NCBI RefSeq assembly: GCF_001293645.1
Contig: NZ_LBMD01000003.1
Span: 124,001-188,000, forward strand
Source of the DNA: Bacillus sp. CHD6a
Lineage (GTDB): Bacteria; Bacillota; Bacilli; Bacillales; Bacillaceae_I
DNA length: 64,000 nucleotides
Direction of reading: 5' to 3'
In this document: positions 9,064-18,585 of the stretch, one piece after another
How positions within the stretch are numbered: position 1 is the first letter of the stretch
Layout: each line of letters starts with the position of its first letter
Position numbers and translations under genes: made by a program
Notes under the pieces: model-generated
Told to the model about the DNA's origin: nothing
The model's input: only the letters and a program-made list of their open reading frames with translations
The model's database searches: none

Positions 9064-12000
9064 CTACTTAGTTAATCTCATTCTTCTTCTCCCCAGATAC
9101 AATACCCCACCAAACACTACCATCACCATTCCAAGCATGATGTAATTGAATGAAGATGTTGCTGTTTTGGGAAGCTTGTTTCCTTTTCCAGGAGGTGTTT
9201 TCCCATTGCCTTTTCCATTGCCAGGGTTTTCGCCACCCTTACCAGGCGAAGTCCCCGGGTTGTTTCCATTTCCATTTCCGTTTCCATCGTCATCTCCGCT
9301 GCCAGGAGGAGTGTTACCATTACCGTCTCCATCGCCATCACCAGGTTCACTGTCCCCATCATCAGGGTCCGTTCCTTCCGGCTCCCCGACTCTCACCACA
9401 ACTGTCGTCAATGGCTCGAGTGTAATACCTTCTGCAGTCAGTTCAAAACCGGTCTGCTCAGAAACTTCATCCACACCTGCTTCATCCGCATCCACTACTA
9501 CCACACCATCCGTCAAATCTTGCCCCAACGTCAGTGTTCTACTAGAAGTATCTGCATTAATGAATGTGTAATACTCCACTCCAGCAGTGGAAACGCTCTT
9601 GAATGCAACAACTAGATCTTGCTCCTTCATTTCAGGTGCTGTGACCATTGATACATTAGAATCCACCAGTGCACGGTCGCCTAGACGGAATGCATCGCTA
9701 GAACGTCGCAGCTCTATTAAACCTGTTGTGTATTCACGAGTTACGTTATTTACTGGATATTTCTCAGCATCTGTTGCTTTTTCCCAATCGATTCGGTTGA
9801 TGATATCCGAAGAATCATACGAATCGTGGATAAAATACGGATGGGTAAACGGGTTGCCTTCAGAGTCTATCATATAAGTAGACTTGTAAGGTGCATCCGT
9901 TGCATCCGCTCTCCATTGCTTTGTACGACCAAATTCTTGGCCTGCGTGCAAGAAAGCTGTCCCTTGAGACGTTAATACCATCGCATTCCCTATACGAATA
10001 CGTTTATGAATCTCTAAACTGTTTTCAGGAAGTTCCGGGTCTTTTTTAATCGATTGTGCAATGACATCATGCAAGGTCAAGTTGTCATGTGCGGCAATAT
10101 ATTGAACCACATCTCCCGGCTGATCTGCTTCGAAATTGTAAGGCTGTCCTTTGATGTTATCGAAAATTTGTTGTACGTTTCGCGCGCCGCCTGTGATAAA
10201 GCGTGGTTGACCTTCGCTTCCAAAGCCAGATTTCAGCTCGTTACGGAATTCGTCAGAGAAACTTCCCACCGCTACCGTATCTTTCATCCATTGCTGGTCA
10301 GCAGCTTGAACCGGCTCGCCTTCGTCACCGGCGAATGTTACCCAGCCTTCGCCAATCATGACGATATTCGGGTTCAATTTTTTCGCTTCATCATAAGCAA
10401 GTTGAATACTTTCTGCATCATGGTCACCCATCATATCAAAGCGGAATCCGTCCACTTTGTACTCGTCCACCCAATGCTTAATGGAATCCACCAGCACGCG
10501 GCGGGACATTTCATGTGTCGTACCAAGACGTCCGCCACCAAAGCTTGTTCTTGGCGTTCCGTCTGCATCCATGAAGTGGTAGTAATTTGGTACAAGATCC
10601 TCAAAAATGTGAACCTGTGCCGTATGGTTGAACACCACGTCGAGTACCACACCCATGTCGCGCTTATGAATCTCGTTAATCAAATTCTTGAACTCTTTGA
10701 TTCTCAGTTCCGGATCTTCTGGGTTCTCCGAATACATGCCGGATAGGGAGAAATAACCGTGCGGGTCATAACCCCAGTTGTAATTCGTATCGGTAGAAGC
10801 ATAGTCTAGCATGCGTTCGCCAGATTCAAATTCATTACTAAAATAGTAACTCATGACCGGCAGCAATTGGATATGCGTCACCCCAAGGTCTTGAATATAA
10901 TCCAATTTTTCTACAAAAGAAGCAAATGTACCAAACTGTGCTTTTAAGTCTTCCCCAATGTTTGGATCAGACGTGAAGTCGCGTACATGCACCTCATAAA
11001 TAATCGTGTCTTCTCTCTTTTCATAACCAGGAATGTCGGCGTAATCAAGCTCAGGCCCAATAGAGCTTACGTCCACAATTGCCGCTTTTCCTACTTTTTC
11101 GCCTGCTTCATGGTTCCACGCTGCCATCGATTTTGCATAAGGATCTAAGGCAAGGTTCGTTACATCACCATGCGTAATTTCATAATGGTAGTAGTAACCT
11201 TTTAAACTATCAAGGCCGGTATTATCGTTAGATAGCTTAACAGACCAAACACCGCGATCTCCTTTGACCATTTCAATTGTTTTAACAACTTCATCTTGGT
11301 CATCCTTGTCATAAAGCACCACAGACACATTGTCCGCTTTTGGCGACCATACTTTTAACGTAGCCGTTCCGTCTTTATGCAAATCTGCTCCCAGCTTGCC
11401 ATCATAAGCATACATTTCGTCCATCAGTTTCCAGCCTGATTTAGCAGAAACCGTCACATCACCATAAGTAACATCGAAAGGAAGCTTCTCTAAATCAAAC
11501 TCACCGTGAACATGAACGGTCTTTTCACCTTCAATGGTGATATCTGTAAAGGATACATCCTTTCCATCAACATCGACAATCTTCAACTGCTCTTTCAGTT
11601 CTGTTACGTCTAATCCTTCTGTTTTTGTAAAAGTAAGAGTGATCAGTTTATTGGACAAAACTTCTCCGGAAACAAGCGCCAATGGCACGGTTCCATAAGG
11701 GTTTGTGTAAACCTTGTCCTCCCCTTCTTTTACAAAAAGTTGGTTGTATTGTTGTAACATTTCAAACGTCATATCTCCCGTTTGTGCTCCTGATTGTTTG
11801 TTCACAAAAAGGAAGCCGATTTTATTTGCATCTTCTTTTAACTTAATGTCATAGTAAGCACCATATTTTCCGATACCAGCTGCATCAGCAGCACCATTTG
11901 GCCAGCCGTCAGATGGGGATTCTACATCTTCCCAGTTCCACATTCCCCAGCCGTCATAGTCTGCGTTTGTTCTTTCATAATGAATACGGACCGTATTTTC

Positions 12001-14829
12001 TGGAAGGTCAGCAGGTTCATATAAAAATACTTCGTCAGAGCCTTGTTTGATCCATACTTCGTTTAAGTCTGGACTAAAAAGTTCAACAGCTTTATCGCCA
12101 CCGTCTTTATCTCCATTTGTCGTGTTTAAGACAAGGAAACCGACATTTTGCGCGCCTTCTGCAAGCTCTACGTCTACATATGCACCATAATCTGTGACGT
12201 TTTCCGCTTCAAATGGTGTACCGCCAGAAGGCCAGTTTTCAGATGGAGCTGCCACGTCTCCCCATAGCCATAAGCCAAGATTTTCATAGCTATTGTCTGT
12301 GCGTTGATAGTGAATACGAAGCGTGTTTTCGCCAATTTCACCTGGTTCTGTTGGTTCTTCTTCAACTGGAATGTCGCCATTCACTACTTCAAGCAGAACC
12401 GTTCCCCCGTCTTCCATCGCTGGAATGGTGAAACTCACTTGTCCACCTTCATTTGCTTGATACTCTTGACCAGAATAGTGGTCCGTTACCAATGCTTCAG
12501 AGGAACCAAAGTTCAGGGTTACTTCTTTAGCAGTAGTGGCAGTATTCAAACCTACGTAAACGGAATTTTCTCCGTACGTGCGTGAAAATACAAGGTATTC
12601 GTCACTGTCAGATCCCGCTACCTTTTTGCGGTCACCTTTAGCAAACGTATTTGGATTGTCGTTACGGAAAGCCAATACCTTTTGATAGTGGGCTAACACG
12701 TCATTTCCTTCTACTTCATCCCACGGCATGTTTTGGCGGTTGGTATAATACGGATAATCGTTCTTACCTGGTAAGCCCAACTCTTCTCCGTAATAAATAA
12801 CCGGCTGCCCTTTTGACGTCAACTGAAGGGATGCTGCCACTTGATACTTCCCTAGGTCTCCCCCAACCATCTCATAGAAACGATCCTCGTCATGACTTCC
12901 TAAAAATTGACCTAGTGTCGCTGTATTGTTCAATTTGCTGTTCCGCGCCTCAAGCTTTTGCTGAACCGCATCTAGCTGCCCGTTTGCAAAGTCTCGTGCA
13001 TAATTCTTAAACTCAAAGTCTAGCAAAGAGTCCATCATCCCACTGTTCAAGTAGCCTTGGTCATTATCAACACTTGCTCCCCATGCTTCCCCAATTAACT
13101 TGTGCTCTGGCATGACTTTTGTCAAAGAATTCTTAAATGCCATCCAAGTAGTATTCTCCACATGCTTTACGGTGTCAACACGGAAATAGTCAATGGTATT
13201 TCCATTGGCTGTTCTGGACTTTTCAATCCAGTCCGTTTGCCATTTAACAATCTGGTCTCGCACTGCAGATTTTTCTGTCAGAAAGTCAGGCAGGCCAGAA
13301 AGCTCTGAACGAACATCGCCAGACTCACTGACTTCACGAAGCATCCCGTTAAAACGGGTACGGTCGTCGTTCGTTGGGAAATTCGCAACACTACTGCTGT
13401 CACCTGACTTCAATCCATAACCTGTATGATTCAACACCACATCCACCATGATTTTCATGCCACGTTCATGTGCTTCATCAATCAGTTCGTGAAAATCCTC
13501 CATGGAACCAAAATGCGGATTTAATTCACCAAAATTGTCTGCCCAATAACCGTGATAGCCATAATAGGGCGTTTCTCCATCTTCATTGTATCTAACATCA
13601 TACTTAATATTATCGACTACCGGATTGATCCAAATAGTGTTAATTCCTAATTCATCTAAGTAGTCCAGTTTTTGTGTAATTCCTTTGAAATCCCCACCTT
13701 GGTATGTACCGGACTTGCTTGTATCATAGCCAATATTATGTGGATCATTGTTCGTTGAATCTCCATCAAAGAACCGGTCTGTCAGCATAAAATAAACAAC
13801 AGCCTCATCCCAATCAAAATTCACCTCTTCACCTGTAAGTGTGCGTGCCTTCACTTCAAGCTGCACAGATCCCTTGTGGCGGTTGCCAAATTCATCAATC
13901 GCTGTAATTGGCAAAGTTTTCATACCCGCTGTAACTTTCTGATCAACTGTTACTGTAAGCTCCTGTAGATCAGGGTCAATCGTCACCTTTTCTTTTCCGC
14001 CAATTTCGGATAAATCGATGGAAAGTTCTCGTGCTTTAGTATCCGTTTCCGTTTTCAAATCCAAGGTCACCACTGCGTTTTGATTATAATCCACTGCAGT
14101 TGGTTTTACTGTTGCTGTCACATCAAGGTCCGCAACAATATACTCTATAACTGATTTTCCATCCACTGTGTTATACGGATCTGTGACTTCCTTTGTCTCC
14201 CCATCAATTGTTACAAAATAAGTATATTCATGCTTACCAACCGGAAGATCGCTCAATGTATACGTAAACCGCTCATTTTCCGGGTCTGCATTCAATTCAT
14301 GTTTTTCACCTAATATGGAAAGTTCGACTTTTTCGACCTTGTCCATTTCACCTGTTGCATACAGGTCTTTATCACGAAAAAAGAAGTCTGCGCTCCCGTC
14401 TGCAACAACAGGTGCATTGCCGTCAGGGATTTTTTTAATCTCTTTTTGCCCACTTGTTACAAGAACCTTAGTAATGTGGTCATTTTTATTTACTGTAATG
14501 TAGCGATCCCCATCAAAATCCTTCGCTTCCCAATCCCCTTTGCGGACAATAAATCCTACATTTTCCGCTGTATCACTAACCTCTATGATGGCATAAGCTT
14601 TTCCATCTTTAAATTCTGTAAAGTCGTGCTGCTGGTTATCCTTTACACCTGTTCCCCAGATCCACAGATTCCAACCATTATACTCCCCATCAGGCCTTTC
14701 ATAGCTAAACACAATCCGTTTGTCACCTGTCTCGGCTATCGCTTTAGTCGGAAGATAGCCCGCAAACATGGAAACAACCAGAAGAACGGAAAGTAGTACA
14801 GCCATTCCCCTTTGAAACCTTCTCTTCAT
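9064..14829 (-). CDS. pulA: Cell-wall-anchored amylopullulanase (alpha-amylase + type I pullulanase)
   Basis: A 1921-residue secreted bifunctional starch enzyme cutting alpha-1,4 and alpha-1,6 bonds. Order: signal peptide (1-32), N-terminal starch-binding and Ig-like regions, GH13 amylase domain (about 345-760) with DVVLNHTG, FRVDTVKH (nucleophile Asp), IGEAWG (acid Glu) and GSHDEDR. Then two CBM41-like domains (RIHYQRT and RIHYERT units), CBM48 (KVWSPKA), and a type I pullulanase domain with YNWGYDP, DVVFNHTA, GFRFDMMGDHD, IGEGW and AAHDN. A Gly/Asp/Pro/Asn linker leads to LPKTA (1886-1890), a membrane helix and RRR. All catalytic residues of both domains are present. Fused enzymes of this plan are known from alkaliphilic Bacillus; wall anchoring is the less usual part. 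Expression is controlled by the LacI/CcpA-type operators upstream. Confidence 0.93.
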   Translation of the reverse strand: MKRRFQRGMAVLLSVLLVVSMFAGYLPTKAIAETGDKRIVFSYERPDGEYNGWNLWIWGTGVKDNQQHDFTEFKDGKAYAIIEVSDTAENVGFIVRKGDWEAKDFDGDRYITVNKNDHITKVLVTSGQKEIKKIPDGNAPVVADGSADFFFRDKDLYATGEMDKVEKVELSILGEKHELNADPENERFTYTLSDLPVGKHEYTYFVTIDGETKEVTDPYNTVDGKSVIEYIVADLDVTATVKPTAVDYNQNAVVTLDLKTETDTKARELSIDLSEIGGKEKVTIDPDLQELTVTVDQKVTAGMKTLPITAIDEFGNRHKGSVQLEVKARTLTGEEVNFDWDEAVVYFMLTDRFFDGDSTNNDPHNIGYDTSKSGTYQGGDFKGITQKLDYLDELGINTIWINPVVDNIKYDVRYNEDGETPYYGYHGYWADNFGELNPHFGSMEDFHELIDEAHERGMKIMVDVVLNHTGYGLKSGDSSSVANFPTNDDRTRFNGMLREVSESGDVRSELSGLPDFLTEKSAVRDQIVKWQTDWIEKSRTANGNTIDYFRVDTVKHVENTTWMAFKNSLTKVMPEHKLIGEAWGASVDNDQGYLNSGMMDSLLDFEFKNYARDFANGQLDAVQQKLEARNSKLNNTATLGQFLGSHDEDRFYEMVGGDLGKYQVAASLQLTSKGQPVIYYGEELGLPGKNDYPYYTNRQNMPWDEVEGNDVLAHYQKVLAFRNDNPNTFAKGDRKKVAGSDSDEYLVFSRTYGENSVYVGLNTATTAKEVTLNFGSSEALVTDHYSGQEYQANEGGQVSFTIPAMEDGGTVLLEVVNGDIPVEEEPTEPGEIGENTLRIHYQRTDNSYENLGLWLWGDVAAPSENWPSGGTPFEAENVTDYGAYVDVELAEGAQNVGFLVLNTTNGDKDGGDKAVELFSPDLNEVWIKQGSDEVFLYEPADLPENTVRIHYERTNADYDGWGMWNWEDVESPSDGWPNGAADAAGIGKYGAYYDIKLKEDANKIGFLFVNKQSGAQTGDMTFEMLQQYNQLFVKEGEDKVYTNPYGTVPLALVSGEVLSNKLITLTFTKTEGLDVTELKEQLKIVDVDGKDVSFTDITIEGEKTVHVHGEFDLEKLPFDVTYGDVTVSAKSGWKLMDEMYAYDGKLGADLHKDGTATLKVWSPKADNVSVVLYDKDDQDEVVKTIEMVKGDRGVWSVKLSNDNTGLDSLKGYYYHYEITHGDVTNLALDPYAKSMAAWNHEAGEKVGKAAIVDVSSIGPELDYADIPGYEKREDTIIYEVHVRDFTSDPNIGEDLKAQFGTFASFVEKLDYIQDLGVTHIQLLPVMSYYFSNEFESGERMLDYASTDTNYNWGYDPHGYFSLSGMYSENPEDPELRIKEFKNLINEIHKRDMGVVLDVVFNHTAQVHIFEDLVPNYYHFMDADGTPRTSFGGGRLGTTHEMSRRVLVDSIKHWVDEYKVDGFRFDMMGDHDAESIQLAYDEAKKLNPNIVMIGEGWVTFAGDEGEPVQAADQQWMKDTVAVGSFSDEFRNELKSGFGSEGQPRFITGGARNVQQIFDNIKGQPYNFEADQPGDVVQYIAAHDNLTLHDVIAQSIKKDPELPENSLEIHKRIRIGNAMVLTSQGTAFLHAGQEFGRTKQWRADATDAPYKSTYMIDSEGNPFTHPYFIHDSYDSSDIINRIDWEKATDAEKYPVNNVTREYTTGLIELRRSSDAFRLGDRALVDSNVSMVTAPEMKEQDLVVAFKSVSTAGVEYYTFINADTSSRTLTLGQDLTDGVVVVDADEAGVDEVSEQTGFELTAEGITLEPLTTVVVRVGEPEGTDPDDGDSEPGDGDGDGNGNTPPGSGDDDGNGNGNGNNPGTSPGKGGENPGNGKGNGKTPPGKGNKLPKTATSSFNYIMLGMVMVVFGGVLYLGRRRMRLTK

Positions 14830-14895
14830 AACCCTGCCCCTTTCGTAATCTTAATCTCAACATCCTTGATCGTGATGACTGACTTGCTAATTCGT

Positions 14896-15050
14896 GGAAG
14901 CGTTTGCACTCTCAGGTAGGGTGCACCGAATTGCGGAACCGTTTGCGCAATGTTGCGCATTAAGCAGCCCCACAACTATAAACCTACAAATTTATGCAAA
15001 CGCTACCAATATTCTACTTTTAATATACTATGAATTCTGATAATTTTCAA
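14896..15050 (-). promoter_or_regulatory. Amylopullulanase promoter with three LacI/CcpA-type operators
   Basis: On the minus strand TTGAAA (15050-15045), a 17-base spacer and TATATT (15027-15022) form a strong sigma-A promoter. Just downstream of the expected start lies GGTAGCGTTTGCAT (15007-14994), and two more similar sites, GGAACCGTTTGCGC (about 14935-14950) and GGAAGCGTTTGCA (14896-14908), follow in the leader. The CGTTTGC core is that of cre and of LacI-family regulators such as MalR. Their position after the promoter predicts repression by roadblock. Confidence 0.75.
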
Positions 15051-15174
15051 TTGGTTTTTTTGATTTGGGGGTAGGCAAAGTAACGCATGCAGGTTGAGGT
15101 GACTGTTCCCTTCTAGAATATCTACTAACAGGTTATACTATATGAAAATAACACTAGCTACTGGAGGGGAAAAA

Positions 15175-16308
15175 ATGAAGAACATAATTGATAGGCATTC
15201 TAGCAAACTCGCTATCCCATTTACTTTAAAGGAAGGGTTATCTCTTAAAACAAAAGACGAGCTACATGCCTTACGCAAAAATTATGGAATTGAAAATGCC
15301 AGCAGTTTTAATAAAGGCCCGCTCATTGATTTGTTGTCAGAGGAGTTACCGAAGCGTTTGGAGAATCTTTTATTAACTTGGGATGAGCACCGAATAAATA
15401 TCCTGAAAGACCTTTTCCTCAAAAAAGGACAGGTTTCTACCGAAACTTTGGAATCCCAGCAAATTTATTTTTTCCAAGCGACTGGATTTATTTTTCTTGT
15501 AAAGGACGAAAGAAGTGAAAATCTTGTCCTACCTTCTGATTCCAATTTGACCGAGAGATTAAAAGACCTTTTATATGATGCAAAATTGTCTGCAATTGCT
15601 AAGCAGAATACAGAGTGGATTAAAATGACTCATGGACTCCTCTATTATTATGGCACGCTAAGCGTCGATCAATTCTTTGAGATACTTGAAGAAGGCTTAA
15701 TAGAGATGATGGATTTCCGTCGTTTTCTTAACACCATTCATGAGGCTAGAATCTATTATGAATATTATGACCACGATGAGAACGGTTTTTCGCATTATGA
15801 AGTAATCTATCCTAAAATGATTTTAGAACAACAAAAAATGAGACCAAGCCTCGATTTTTATCCTTTTACGAAAAAGGAATTAATTCTTGCTGGGGAAGAA
15901 GATTATGTGGAACGTACGCCAAGTTTTAAGAAGGTTTCTGCCCTTTTAGTCAGAGAGTGTTCCCTTTCCAAAAAACAAGCAGACCTCCTGACAGAAGAGT
16001 TCCAATCAATGTTTAAACAGGGGTACACTCCAAATGAAGTGGTCAAGATACTTACTGAAGATGTAGTGTTTGAAAACATGGATTCCGCCAAGAAAGTCAT
16101 TGATGAGTTGATGTCTTTCTACAACAATACTAAGCAATGGTTCTTGAAGGGGTACGCACCAAGTGAAATTAGATATGATGAGAAGCGTGAATCACCCGCA
16201 CGTGCGCAAAATAACGTAATCAAATTTGAATCCGGTAAGAAAGTTGGAAGAAACGACCCTTGTCCATGCGGGAGCGGGAAGAAGTATAAGAAGTGTTGTG
16301 GGGAATGA
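15175..16308 (+). CDS. SEC-C motif protein with SAP/Rho-N-like N-terminus
   Basis: 377 residues. The C-terminus carries a textbook SEC-C zinc motif ([18 protein letters not shown]), as in the SecA tail. The N-terminus ([16 protein letters not shown]...KGPLIDLL) resembles Rho-N/SAP helical nucleic-acid-binding modules. The middle is alpha-helical and not recognised. The start at 15175 is chosen because GGAGGGG precedes it; a start at 15142 would lack a ribosome binding site. Role unknown. The combination suggests a cytoplasmic protein touching nucleic acid or ribosome/SecB, which is inference. Confidence 0.8.
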   Translation: MKNIIDRHSSKLAIPFTLKEGLSLKTKDELHALRKNYGIENASSFNKGPLIDLLSEELPKRLENLLLTWDEHRINILKDLFLKKGQVSTETLESQQIYFFQATGFIFLVKDERSENLVLPSDSNLTERLKDLLYDAKLSAIAKQNTEWIKMTHGLLYYYGTLSVDQFFEILEEGLIEMMDFRRFLNTIHEARIYYEYYDHDENGFSHYEVIYPKMILEQQKMRPSLDFYPFTKKELILAGEEDYVERTPSFKKVSALLVRECSLSKKQADLLTEEFQSMFKQGYTPNEVVKILTEDVVFENMDSAKKVIDELMSFYNNTKQWFLKGYAPSEIRYDEKRESPARAQNNVIKFESGKKVGRNDPCPCGSGKKYKKCCGE

Positions 16309-16370
16309 GTGTGGTTAGGGAGGCGGGAACAGTGGCTCCTGGATACCCTTCTTTATCCTCCGTTCACCTC

Positions 16371-16388
16371 CGACAAAATGCGACAAAA
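16371..16388. promoter_or_regulatory. Two tandem Spo0A-box-like sequences
   Basis: CGACAAAA occurs twice exactly ten bases apart (16371 and 16381). The complement, TTTTGTCG, matches the 5' part of the Spo0A box (TTTTGTCGAA). Same-face spacing in front of a riboswitch-controlled gene is suggestive, but the last two box bases do not match. Confidence 0.3.
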
Positions 16389-16446
16389 CACTCCTAAAGT
16401 CCTATGTCATTACACCACCTAAAAGACTACAATTAAAAGGTACTTT

Positions 16447-16571
16447 TCATAAATCATGGAAAAAGGCAAAACTAGTGAAAACTAGTGACGCAAAACTACA
16501 GGGACTTCAGTCTGTGTTTTAAGCACGGACCAGTTAGCCAGTTACCCGCACCAACCTCCGTTGATTTATGA
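16447..16571 (+). ncRNA. Cyclic di-GMP-I (GEMM-I) riboswitch
   Basis: Conserved GEMM-I elements appear in order: GGCAAA, a CTAGT-GAAA-ACTAG hairpin with a GNRA-type loop (the P2 tetraloop), GACGCAAA, CTACAGGG, then the P3 region ending in AGTTAGCCAGTTACC. The closing stem P1 is a perfect 10-bp pairing of TCATAAATCA (16447-16456) with TGATTTATGA (16562-16571). The sequence ACCTCC (16554-16559) inside the aptamer end can pair with the Shine-Dalgarno GGAGGT (16579-16584). That pairing crosses P1, so ligand-stabilised P1 should free the ribosome binding site: a predicted translational ON switch. Confidence 0.85.
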
Positions 16572-16590
16572 GTGAAAAGGAGGTCTTGCT

Positions 16591-16767
16591 ATGAAGACAG
16601 TAAGAAATTTACAGTTCTTCTGGCACAATATGAGATCCCACTATTACACTGTTATTGCTGAAGATTGCCTGGACCAAGTCATGAAGCAGCAACTGGTGAA
16701 AAAAGCGGAATCCCATAGGCTAGATGCAATTCAATGCAGAACGAAAATTCAAGATTTGACTTACTAA
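16591..16767 (+). CDS. 58-residue protein under c-di-GMP riboswitch control
   Basis: A short reading frame starting MKTVRNLQFFWHNMRSHYY and ending KIQDLTY, with AAAAGGAGGT seven bases before the ATG. It is soluble, mixed-charge and probably helical, with two Cys, and shows no signal peptide. I do not recognise a family. The intact riboswitch upstream and the terminator immediately downstream make a one-gene transcription unit, which is strong evidence that it is expressed. Riboswitch control suggests a role in the motile/sessile or sporulation choice. Confidence 0.75.
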   Translation: MKTVRNLQFFWHNMRSHYYTVIAEDCLDQVMKQQLVKKAESHRLDAIQCRTKIQDLTY

Positions 16768-16805
16768 ATCTTGATAGACAGCTTAGAAAAACAGACAGAC
16801 AAAAA

Positions 16806-16838
16806 GAAAAGGCCTCAGGTTATGGGGCCTTTTTGTTG
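16806..16838 (+). terminator. Rho-independent terminator of the riboswitch unit
   Basis: AAAAGGCC and GGGGCCTTTTT stem-loop with a T tract. Confidence 0.88.
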
Positions 16839-16852
16839 TACACATGTTATGA

Positions 16853-16897
16853 AGGGACAGGCACCGTACTTCATATGGCTCACGGTACCTGTCCCTC
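16853..16897. repeat. REP-like inverted repeat, GGGACAGG family
   Basis: AGGGACAGGCACCGT and ACGGTACCTGTCCCT pair with one mismatch around a 15-base loop. Further members of the GGGACAGG(C/T) family are found near 22499, 27374, 33415, 34875, 43937 and 50897. It could also serve as a 3' hairpin for the gene at 16904. Confidence 0.7.
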
Positions 16898-16903
16898 TGG
16901 TCT

Positions 16904-17329
16904 TTAGATATGGTGTTCCGTTACTTTCGGCTTTCTAACAAATGCCATGATTCCCGCAATCAAGTATAGGACTGCTGGGATGATTCCAAAACCAAGGGTC
17001 CCGATTCCGATGACAAGTGCTGCTAGGATTAGCATGATTCCAGCAAGTAAAGGTTTTTTGTTTCCTTTAATGGCAATGATACCGACAACTCCCAGAATTA
17101 AAGAAATAATTCCAACTGTTAGTAGCGTAGGACCTGCCATAGACAATAAATCCATGAACCCACCCATATCCATTCCTTCCATCGCCGGATCTGACGCCAT
17201 TTCCTCTTCCATTACCTCTGTTAATTCAGGGTCGGACATACCCAAGTTCATCAACACTCCAAAAAGCGCCGTCAATCCACTAATAATCACTGCGATGACT
17301 GTCATCACTATTTCTGCTGTACGTTTCAT
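16904..17329 (-). CDS. DUF4064 domain membrane protein
   Basis: A 141-residue protein with four hydrophobic helices: one at the N-terminus, a Met/Glu/Asp-rich outer loop (residues about 35-60), then three closely spaced Gly-rich helices, as in DUF4064 proteins of bacilli. The start ATG at 17329 is preferred to the one at 17335 because AAAGGAGG would otherwise be only two bases away. Function unknown. Confidence 0.8.
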   Translation of the reverse strand: MKRTAEIVMTVIAVIISGLTALFGVLMNLGMSDPELTEVMEEEMASDPAMEGMDMGGFMDLLSMAGPTLLTVGIISLILGVVGIIAIKGNKKPLLAGIMLILAALVIGIGTLGFGIIPAVLYLIAGIMAFVRKPKVTEHHI

Positions 17330-17572
17330 ACTCATTTCCTCCTTTTAATATGTAACTTTATATGGGTTATACGTAGATGAACTCCATAAAGTTTCAAACA
17401 TCTATAACTAATTTTATCACGGTGGAAAGTAGGATAAAATAGTAAAAATTTTATTATTTTTCTAAAATAGACATTTCCTCCGTCCTCTCTTATTCCAAGG
17501 ATTCGATAAAATCTCCCTTAAAACGCACATTCCGGCGCGGAAAATGTAGGAATTTTTGTTGTTTATATCAAG

Positions 17573-17738
17573 TTGAAAAAAGGTATTTTCAAAGTATAGA
17601 AACACAGCAGAAAAATACGAAAGTGGGGAAACCTCGATGAAAATAAAAGTAAAAAGCTGGAGAATGCTGACTGTCCAGGATAAATTGTTCATTCTTAAAG
17701 CCGTAAGCCGCCAATCACAATCAAAAGTAAGTGCATAA
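17573..17738 (+). CDS. Possible 33-residue basic peptide with its own promoter
   Basis: A reading frame from 17637 to 17738 begins MKIKVKSWRMLTVQDKLF and is strongly basic. A good sigma-A promoter lies upstream (TTGAAA at 17573-17578, 16-base spacer, TATAGA at 17595-17600), and GTGGGG may be the ribosome binding site. The -35 overlaps a TTGAAAA...TTTTCAA dyad. It is too short for composition-based support; treat as tentative. The interval given includes the promoter. Confidence 0.35.
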
Positions 17739-17859
17739 ATCTCTAAAAGAGAGAACAGGTCTCTTCCTTATGCCTCATTTATTACACTCTAAATTCTACT
17801 AATTACTTCTACAAGCAGAGCCTGAACATCTAGTAATATGACCTGTTCTTGACTTAAGT

Positions 17860-18246
17860 CTAGTATTCATACAATTCAATCGGCATCCCGTCTGGATCAG
17901 AAAAGAAAGTAAACCTCCTCTTTGTATGCTCGTCTATTCGTATAGGTTCCACTTTTATCCCCTTCCCTTCTAGTTCCTACACTGCTTCCACGATATCAGG
18001 AGTTTGAAAGGCCAAATGACGTAGTCCCTGGGCTTCTGGATAGCTTGGTCTTACAGGAGCTCCAGGGAAAGAGAATAACTCTAATTGGGTGCCGTCTGGT
18101 AGTGCTAAGTCAAGTTTATAAGAATCTCTTTCCTCTCTGTATACTTCATTAATAATGGGAAAGCCCATCAAATTAACGTAGAACTCTTTAGAAATTTTAT
18201 ATTCGGAGCAAATAATGGCAATATGATGGATACCTGTCAGGTTCAT
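17860..18246 (-). pseudogene. ywkD: VOC family protein (YwkD-like), nonsense pseudogene
   Basis: The reading frame matches the 128-residue glyoxalase-fold protein YwkD along its whole length (HHIAIICSEY, EVYREERDSYKLDL, GLRHLAFQ, then FFSDPDGMPIELYE). It is broken by an amber codon TAG at 17979-17977, right after IVEAV. Relatives have Gln at this point (AVQEL), so a single CAG to TAG change explains it. Everything downstream remains in frame, pointing to a recent loss or readthrough. Confidence 0.88.
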
Positions 18247-18353
18247 TTATGTACCCCCCCTTTCTTATTTTCATCTTACAGAAAGTTTATTAAAGACACA
18301 AAAATAGGACAGTATTCACTGCCCTTCCCATCATGTAATTAACTTATCTTAAG

Positions 18354-18509
18354 TTAGCAATGATGTTTCCCGCCAATATTAATGTTGATTCCAAAAATGT
18401 TAATATTGAAGTTTTTTTCACATTTTTTACAATCGTGTTTATCTTTATGTTTTGGCTTGCAGTGTGTGTGGTGGTCTTTCTTTGAGTTAGAATAGTAGTA
18501 GCATTTCAA
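18354..18509 (-). CDS. 51-residue Cys/His-rich small protein, possibly spore-associated
   Basis: TTG start with AAAGGAGGTGA ten bases before it. The sequence (KCYYYSNSKKDHHTHCKPK..., ending GGKHHC) has five Cys and seven His in 51 residues, arranged as a probable metal-binding or cross-linking peptide, with an Asn/Ile repeat (NINIFGININI). No signal peptide or membrane helix. A CATAGAATA sequence upstream (18586-18594, complement) equals the sigma-K -10 consensus CATANNNTA, which fits small coat proteins. No family recognised. Confidence 0.6.
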   Translation of the reverse strand: MKCYYYSNSKKDHHTHCKPKHKDKHDCKKCEKNFNINIFGININIGGKHHC

Positions 18510-18585
18510 TGTTGTTTCACCTCCTTTAAAAGATAGGTGACGGGTTGTTAGATGAAATTAGGAACCGTCTTGCTACCTTCTCTAT

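Noticed and set aside
10054-10746. 230-codon frame antisense to the amylopullulanase
   Set aside because: Runs opposite a clearly coding domain with intact catalytic motifs; it is a composition shadow.
17462-17692. 76-codon minus-strand frame
   Set aside because: No ribosome binding site, and it covers a plus-strand promoter and small frame of better quality.
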